Part shown: piece after piece, positions 59,784 to 64,000 of the stretch
Layout of the letters: each line of letters begins with the position of its first letter
Numbering within the stretch: the stretch's first letter is position 1
Virus record (IMG/VR): IMGVR_UViG_3300031722_000008
Span: 1 to 64,000 of that record
Source: a virus
Length of the DNA: 64,000 bases
Reading direction: 5' to 3' (one strand)
Notes under the pieces: model-generated
Told to the model about the DNA's origin: nothing
The model's input: the letters and a program-made list of their open reading frames with translations, nothing else
Database searches by the model: none
Position numbers and translations under genes: made by a program

Positions 59784-60330
59784 AAATAAATATGAGAGTG
59801 ATTATGAAATAAAAAGACTTGGATTAAATAGAATGCTAGAGGGAATATTTACAAAAGATTCAAAGACAGAAGACCTTGAAAAGTTCTTAGATGATAATGT
59901 TTTTGAATATTACAATATAAGAGATAAATCAGTATCATCCGGTAAATTCCTATATAAGCTTACTAGAGAAGAAATTCTAGAAGCAAGTAAGAATTACACC
60001 AAGTTTGCAGTTTATGAAAGCCTAGCGTTGGCAGACGATAGATTAGTGCTGCAAGGAGATATAGAAATAGATAAGGATTTTGTTATGAGGGCATCGCTTA
60101 GTGATATAAAGAATATGTCCAATAGACTGGCGATGCAAGAGCCAGTCTATCATATTTATAATCATGATTTGAGAGAGCGAAAAGAACCATCGATATATGG
60201 TCTATCAAAAGTTATAGATTATATAGCCAGTAAAGAATTAATTGGAATGGTGGTAGAGTTTTCCCTATTTGAGATACCAGTTGGAATAAATAGGGAACAT
60301 TTGATAATATGGGAATTAAGAAATTATTAG
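59776..60330 (+). CDS. unknown protein
   Basis: A 184-residue protein overlapping the sigma factor gene by 8 bases, with GAAAGGAAAGTA upstream. Mixed alpha/beta, no motif recognised. Translational coupling to the sigma factor is likely. Confidence 0.6.
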   Translation: MIRNKYESDYEIKRLGLNRMLEGIFTKDSKTEDLEKFLDDNVFEYYNIRDKSVSSGKFLYKLTREEILEASKNYTKFAVYESLALADDRLVLQGDIEIDKDFVMRASLSDIKNMSNRLAMQEPVYHIYNHDLRERKEPSIYGLSKVIDYIASKELIGMVVEFSLFEIPVGINREHLIIWELRNY

Positions 60331-60340
60331 GAGGAAACAG

Positions 60341-60664
60341 ATGAAAGAAATTATAAGAATAAAAAGAAGTACGTTCGAAACACGAAGTAAATTCTTAACT
60401 TTGGTTGCTATAGATTCGAACACATTTATATATAAGAAAAGATTTAAATACAAAATTAAAACCTTTTTAAAGGTAATAGGTATGATATTATGGATACCTA
60501 TTAATATACCTTACTCATTAGTAGTGGCAATACTGTTTACTTTGGCTGAATGGTGGGTAGATATGATTGATAGTTTCAGAGGTAATGACATTAAAGAATG
60601 GTGTCAAGATATCAAGTCAGAATTTAAGTCTATTCAAGATTGTATTTTTGAGATTGAAGATTAG
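60341..60664 (+). CDS. small membrane protein
   Basis: A 107-residue protein with a basic N-terminus and one or two hydrophobic segments (residues ~43-75, VIGMILWIPINIPYSLVVAI). The start follows TAGGAGGAAACAG. Function unknown. Confidence 0.65.
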   Translation: MKEIIRIKRSTFETRSKFLTLVAIDSNTFIYKKRFKYKIKTFLKVIGMILWIPINIPYSLVVAILFTLAEWWVDMIDSFRGNDIKEWCQDIKSEFKSIQDCIFEIED

Positions 60665-60673
60665 GAGGAATAA

Positions 60674-60847
60674 ATGGATTGCAATGTTAGCTGTAAATGT
60701 AAAGAATGTGGAAAATTAATGGAATTTGATACCACAAATGAGGCGTTCAATCTACGGATATTGATGAAAGCTTTAGAAGGAATAGGGCATAAATGTATGC
60801 AATGTGCATTGAGAGATTTAAGCATAGAGGCGCAGGAATCAATATAA
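60674..60847 (+). CDS. small Cys-rich protein
   Basis: A 57-residue frame (MDCNVSCKCKECGKLMEFD...) with four zinc-ligand-like cysteines (CKECG, CMQC). AGGAGGAATAA precedes ATG 60674. Zinc-ribbon type; function unknown. Confidence 0.65.
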   Translation: MDCNVSCKCKECGKLMEFDTTNEAFNLRILMKALEGIGHKCMQCALRDLSIEAQESI

Positions 60848-60875
60848 TAAAAGAAATCTAGATGGGGGTAATGGT

Positions 60876-61061
60876 ATGAGAATAATTGTAGGTATGATAA
60901 CAGGGTTAGGAGTAACAGCAGGAATAGTATCAGAGAGAGAAGATGTAAAATTAATAAATAAAGTACAGAAGATAGAGCCAATAAGTGAATCTCAAAGAAC
61001 AGCATATGATGATAAGTTTCAGAGATTATTAGATAGAAGCAAGAGAAATGTAGGGTTGTAA
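60876..61061 (+). CDS. small membrane-anchored protein
   Basis: A 61-residue protein with a short hydrophobic N-terminus (IIVGMITGLGVTAGIV) and a charged helical C-terminus. GGGGGTAATGGT precedes ATG 60876. Followed by a strong terminator. Confidence 0.6.
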   Translation: MRIIVGMITGLGVTAGIVSEREDVKLINKVQKIEPISESQRTAYDDKFQRLLDRSKRNVGL

Positions 61062-61092
61062 AAATAGAGGTGGCTTAGCCACCTCTATTTTT
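61060..61092. terminator. bidirectional intrinsic terminator
   Basis: AAAAATAGAGGTGGC and GCCACCTCTATTTTT form a 15-bp stem around TTA between convergent genes. Confidence 0.85.
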
Positions 61093-61840
61093 ACCTTTTC
61101 TTTTTTTGTTCATCAAGCATTGATTTTGTTTTCATTCCTGTATTATATTGCATATGAGAAGATGATGCATTCAATGCTCCCCCAGCTACTCCTGTTCCTA
61201 GAGTAGTTAATGCGGTAAGCGCTCTTTCTCCACCTTCTGATACTTTCTTTCCACCGTAATAGTTTTTAGAAAGGTCCTCACCTACATCTTGCAATTTAGA
61301 ATTTATATCTCTAACTCTTTTACCTGAATCAGCCATACCTTTCATGTGATTTAATGCTTCTTCCTGTTCTTTCTTTGATAACCTCTTGCCCTTTTTAGCT
61401 GCATTAAATAGTTGTTCGGCTTTATCTACGCCACCCATTGTTTTATTAGATTCCCTCATTAAATCGCCACCAAGTCCTTGGAATTCGGATAGCTTACCTA
61501 GTGATTTAGTGTATTTCATTACTCTTTTTGGATTAAAGGAATCCATACTTCCTTTTGCCATATTCATAAGATTATGTGATAACCCTGGCATTTTCTTTCT
61601 TACTGCAAGTGCTGCTGCCCCTGTCATTGCTGCTGGCATTAATGCGCCTGTTGCTGCTCCACTAATAAATCCACTGGCGTCTCCTACAGCTTTATGAATC
61701 TTATGATGCTTTTCATTTTGCAGAGAGTTTCTAAATGTACTAACTCCTGTTGGGTCAAACCCCGATACAAAATCTTTCATATATGATGATTCTGCTAATT
61801 TTTCACAAGCTATCTTTTCTATTTGTTCTTTATAATTCAT
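61091..61840 (-). CDS. internal in-frame start giving the second virion module alone
   Basis: AAGGAGG followed by CAAAT and ATG 61840 lies in frame within the HAD-virion fusion gene. It would yield a 249-residue protein starting MNYKEQIEKIAC. This suggests two once-separate genes joined in frame with the old start retained. Confidence 0.5.
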   Translation of the reverse strand: MNYKEQIEKIACEKLAESSYMKDFVSGFDPTGVSTFRNSLQNEKHHKIHKAVGDASGFISGAATGALMPAAMTGAAALAVRKKMPGLSHNLMNMAKGSMDSFNPKRVMKYTKSLGKLSEFQGLGGDLMRESNKTMGGVDKAEQLFNAAKKGKRLSKKEQEEALNHMKGMADSGKRVRDINSKLQDVGEDLSKNYYGGKKVSEGGERALTALTTLGTGVAGGALNASSSHMQYNTGMKTKSMLDEQKKKR

Positions 61841-62233
61841 ATTTGCCTCCTTATTCATCCAATTATTAAATTTACCTATTTGCTCAATCAAGTGTTTCGG
61901 ATTACCATCAAAGCATACTGCATTATCATCGACATACATTATTGCTGGTGGTTTTTCTTTTGCCACCCCATCTACTTTAATATCATATTTTTCTAGCCAT
62001 TTTTTAATAGCATCTATCCCACCTTTTTGGAAACATCTGGTAGATACAACAACGATTTTATAATCTTGCCTTAATTTATCTATAGCTTCTTTTATTCCCT
62101 CTACTGGTTTATCAGGTATATTGGTTGTTCCTTTCCAACCACTAATATAGGAGTGAATCACTCCGTCAAAATCAAACACTATGGTTTTTTTAGCGCTTGC
62201 TATTTTTTCTATTAATTTCTTATAATTCAACAT
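61091..62233 (-). CDS. HAD-like domain fused to an internal virion protein
   Basis: A 380-residue protein with two modules. The first starts MLNYKKLIEKIAS (targeting-like peptide) and continues with a HAD-type phosphatase domain: FDFDGVIHS (motif I Asp pair), VVSTR, KPPAIMYVDDNAV. The second begins at residue ~132 with MNYKEQIEKIAC and is a helical Gly/Ala-rich internal-protein module. ATG 62233 lies 6 bases after GGGAG. Inside the frame an AAGGAGG site precedes ATG 61840, so the second module can also be made alone. Likely a packaged nucleotide or polynucleotide phosphatase; substrate unknown. Confidence 0.7.
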   Translation of the reverse strand: MLNYKKLIEKIASAKKTIVFDFDGVIHSYISGWKGTTNIPDKPVEGIKEAIDKLRQDYKIVVVSTRCFQKGGIDAIKKWLEKYDIKVDGVAKEKPPAIMYVDDNAVCFDGNPKHLIEQIGKFNNWMNKEANMNYKEQIEKIACEKLAESSYMKDFVSGFDPTGVSTFRNSLQNEKHHKIHKAVGDASGFISGAATGALMPAAMTGAAALAVRKKMPGLSHNLMNMAKGSMDSFNPKRVMKYTKSLGKLSEFQGLGGDLMRESNKTMGGVDKAEQLFNAAKKGKRLSKKEQEEALNHMKGMADSGKRVRDINSKLQDVGEDLSKNYYGGKKVSEGGERALTALTTLGTGVAGGALNASSSHMQYNTGMKTKSMLDEQKKKR

Positions 62234-62307
62234 CATCAACTCCCTTCCTCCTTAGTATAAAATAAAAATAAGAAATAAGAAAGCTAATAAACTTTCGAAA
62301 TTTATGG

Positions 62308-62321
62308 TATAAGATATTAAA
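62308..62321 (+). promoter_or_regulatory. TATAAGATATTAAA phage promoter motif, site 14
   Basis: Exact match; a perfect 28-base palindrome begins 3 bases later. Confidence 0.65.
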
Positions 62322-62323
62322 GC

Positions 62324-62351
62324 AGAAGAGCAACGATATCGTTGCTCTTCT
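62324..62351 (+). promoter_or_regulatory. leader hairpin after promoter site 14
   Basis: AGAAGAGCAACGAT and ATCGTTGCTCTTCT are perfectly complementary with no loop; folding would open a few central pairs. CTAATTTTA follows, then GGAGG. A 5' stabilising stem or attenuator. Confidence 0.5.
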
Positions 62352-62374
62352 CTAATTTTATGGAGGTATTAAAA

Positions 62375-62764
62375 ATGGAGAGAGTATCATTCAAAGAAGC
62401 AATAATAGAAAGTGCAAAAGATATGATTACAGATTTTACAGTGGACGGTGAGTGCTCAAATTGTGGTAATTGCTGTACTAATTTACTACCAATGAGCAAG
62501 GAAGAAATAAAGAGAGTCCAAAAGTATGTCACAGATAATAATATAAAGGAGCAGTCCAATATCAATCCATTAGAAAAATATCCACCAATAGATATGGTAT
62601 GTCCTTTCAGAAACAATAAGAATAAGTCTTGCAATATCCATGATGTTAGACCAAAAGTATGTAGAAAATTTATCTGCAACAAACCAGTAGAAGCTAAGAA
62701 AAATAGAGATTTATTCAGCAGAACATTACAGATAATTAATTGCAGAGCTACATTTTTTAAGTAG
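62375..62764 (+). CDS. YkgJ-type cysteine-cluster protein
   Basis: A 129-residue protein with the Cys-cluster pattern CSNCGNCCTN...C...CNIHDVRPKVCRKF seen in the YkgJ family of putative iron- or zinc-binding proteins. ATG 62375 lies 8 bases after GGAGG. Function of the family is not established. First gene of a short operon behind promoter site 14. Confidence 0.7.
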   Translation: MERVSFKEAIIESAKDMITDFTVDGECSNCGNCCTNLLPMSKEEIKRVQKYVTDNNIKEQSNINPLEKYPPIDMVCPFRNNKNKSCNIHDVRPKVCRKFICNKPVEAKKNRDLFSRTLQIINCRATFFK

Positions 62765-62776
62765 GGGGAATTAAAT

Positions 62777-62968
62777 ATGAAATTTGTAGGAATTATAAAA
62801 TTGAAAAATGGACACAATATACCAGTAAAAATAGATGCTGATAATGAAATTAAAGCGAAAGATGAAATTAAGGAAAACATTAGTCAAGTTACTAACCAAG
62901 AAGTAGAAGATATTATTTGTGCGAGTTTAAATTTTGGATTCAATATTATCACAAGGGGGCATCAATAG
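62777..62968 (+). CDS. small unknown protein
   Basis: A 63-residue mixed alpha/beta protein (KFVGIIKLKNGHNIPVKIDADNE...) starting 8 bases after AGGGGGA. Its end is 2 bases before the next start. Function unknown. Confidence 0.55.
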   Translation: MKFVGIIKLKNGHNIPVKIDADNEIKAKDEIKENISQVTNQEVEDIICASLNFGFNIITRGHQ

Positions 62969-62970
62969 AA

Positions 62971-63657
62971 ATGCAATTATATTTATATGATCCAATGAAC
63001 AATGTTAAAACGCCAACCAGCTACAAATTATTATCAGGAATAACAGGAATGAACAAAGGAGATTTAGCAGTCTATAAGTCTAGACGTAATAAGCTTGGAG
63101 CTCTACATCGCTACATTGTTGATGAAAAAACAACCAAAGAAGAACTCTATGAATTAATGCTTAAAGAGAAACCTAAAGATGAAATATGGAAGAATGTTGA
63201 GAATGAATATCAAATAAGTAATTATGGTAGATTCAGAAGATTGTATAAATCTAAAGGACCAAGACTTCTGATGCCATACAGGAAGAAAAATAAGTGGCTA
63301 GTAGTAAAGATACATGGTAAGGAAGTAGAGATTCATAAGTTAGTTGCCCATGCATTCTTAGAAGTTCCTGAGGGCAAATGTATATATCATAAGAATGAAA
63401 ATATTTGGTACAACCATGTAAGTAATATAGGTTTTGCAACAAGAAAAGAACTTGGCGAAATGTTTGGTGGTAGTAGTTCAAAAGGAATCCCTGTATCAAA
63501 GATAGATTTAGATACAGGCGAAGTCTTAGATGAATATGATAACATGGCTGTCGCAGGTAGAGAAAATTATATGAGTAGAGAAGCTATAAGATTGGCCATT
63601 GAGGAAAATAGACCATCTTGTGGATTCGGTTGGAAGAAATGTGCTAATTGGGACTAA
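62971..63657 (+). CDS. HNH/NUMOD4-type endonuclease-like protein
   Basis: A 228-residue protein. ATG 62971 follows AAGGGGGCATC. Residues ~70-90 (EIWKNVENEYQISNYGRFRR) are a NUMOD4-like DNA-binding motif. IHKLVAHAFLEVPEGKCIYHKNENIWYNHVSNI is the HNH region, though the usual His-Asn pattern is partly altered. The C-terminal part resembles NUMOD1. The ~65-residue N-terminus is not typical of homing enzymes. It may be mobile or domesticated; activity is uncertain. Confidence 0.7.
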   Translation: MQLYLYDPMNNVKTPTSYKLLSGITGMNKGDLAVYKSRRNKLGALHRYIVDEKTTKEELYELMLKEKPKDEIWKNVENEYQISNYGRFRRLYKSKGPRLLMPYRKKNKWLVVKIHGKEVEIHKLVAHAFLEVPEGKCIYHKNENIWYNHVSNIGFATRKELGEMFGGSSSKGIPVSKIDLDTGEVLDEYDNMAVAGRENYMSREAIRLAIEENRPSCGFGWKKCANWD

Positions 63658-63681
63658 GTACCTAGTAAGGAGGAATTAATT

Positions 63682-63924
63682 ATGAAAAAAGATAAAATGT
63701 ATTGTGGTAAGGTATATATTGACGAGGAATTAAAAAATGTTCTGATTGAATATGGGGTAATAATATTAGGTATCTATGACAAGAAACTTAAATGTTATGA
63801 AAATTGTTTGATGTCAATCCCAGTCTTTAATAAGCTAATGTTATTAGCGAAGAAAGGTGCATTATATTTCGACGGTTCTTTAATGGCCAATGTAGATGAG
63901 TTACAAAAACATATTTCTTTATAG
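63682..63924 (+). CDS. small unknown protein
   Basis: An 80-residue protein with AAGGAGGAATTAATT before ATG 63682. Mixed alpha/beta without recognised motif. Its stop directly abuts promoter site 15. Confidence 0.6.
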   Translation: MKKDKMYCGKVYIDEELKNVLIEYGVIILGIYDKKLKCYENCLMSIPVFNKLMLLAKKGALYFDGSLMANVDELQKHISL

Positions 63925-63938
63925 TATAAGATATTAAA
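63925..63938 (+). promoter_or_regulatory. TATAAGATATTAAA phage promoter motif, site 15
   Basis: Exact match 28 bases before ATG 63967. Confidence 0.65.
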
Positions 63939-63966
63939 TAAAAATGAGGAAGAGAGTGTGGTAAAC

Positions 63967-64000
63967 ATGAAAAAAGAAATAATGATAGTAATAGGAATGG
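63967..64000 (+). CDS. start of a probable small membrane protein, cut by the window edge
   Basis: Only MKKEIMIVIGM is visible. The hydrophobic start, the GAAGAGAGTG site and the preceding promoter motif match the other small membrane protein cassettes. Confidence 0.5.
   Translation, partial: MKKEIMIVIGM

Overview
This window is one block of a large, AT-rich double-stranded DNA bacteriophage genome. It carries a large terminase, a portal, a prohead protease, a scaffold-like gene, phage replication and nucleotide genes and a tRNA cluster. The host is most likely an anaerobic low-GC Firmicute (Clostridium-like): ribosome binding sites are strong AGGAGG types, TTG and GTG starts are common, and the ribonucleotide reductase is the oxygen-sensitive class III NrdD/NrdG pair. 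I see no integrase and no CRISPR array. Major capsid and tail genes must lie outside the window.

Layout. 1-2656 (minus): a scaffold-like gene running off the edge and a prohead protease, in T4-like order. 2657-3310: a non-coding divergent control region with repeated TGTCCA/TGGACA boxes and long AT tracts. 3311-17720 (plus): a replication and nucleotide block with zinc-ribbon proteins, an HU-like protein, a possible ssDNA-binding protein, NrdD, NrdG, a divergent ThyX homologue, a RuvC-like resolvase and a DinG-like helicase. 17857-36017 (minus): a bacterial-type RNA polymerase with beta and beta' fused in one chain, the portal, several head-associated proteins, a probable -1 frameshift gene and the terminase. 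36122-50614: minus-strand virion genes interleaved with short plus-strand units, plus a dCMP deaminase and two zinc proteases. 50650-52855 (minus): a tRNA cluster mixing ordinary tRNAs with tRNA-like genes that have abnormal anticodon arms. 52925-64000: more interleaved small membrane proteins and virion proteins, a GH13 amylase, a sigma factor and an HNH endonuclease.

Two connected systems stand out. First, transcription: a motif close to TATAAGATATTAAA occurs 15 times, always on the plus strand just upstream of a plus-strand gene or RNA. It is a candidate promoter for the phage polymerase and/or the phage sigma factor. Second, packaging of proteins: at least ten minus-strand proteins begin with, or contain, a YKxxIEKxA peptide resembling the T4 capsid-targeting sequence of internal head proteins. 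The carriers include a SNF2-type helicase, a HAD phosphatase-like domain, a WYL-like domain and ART-like/ParB-like domains. Together with the prohead protease, this suggests a set of proteins loaded into the capsid, trimmed there and delivered with the DNA.

All calls come from reading the sequence and recalling protein families. No search, fold prediction or tRNA scan was run.
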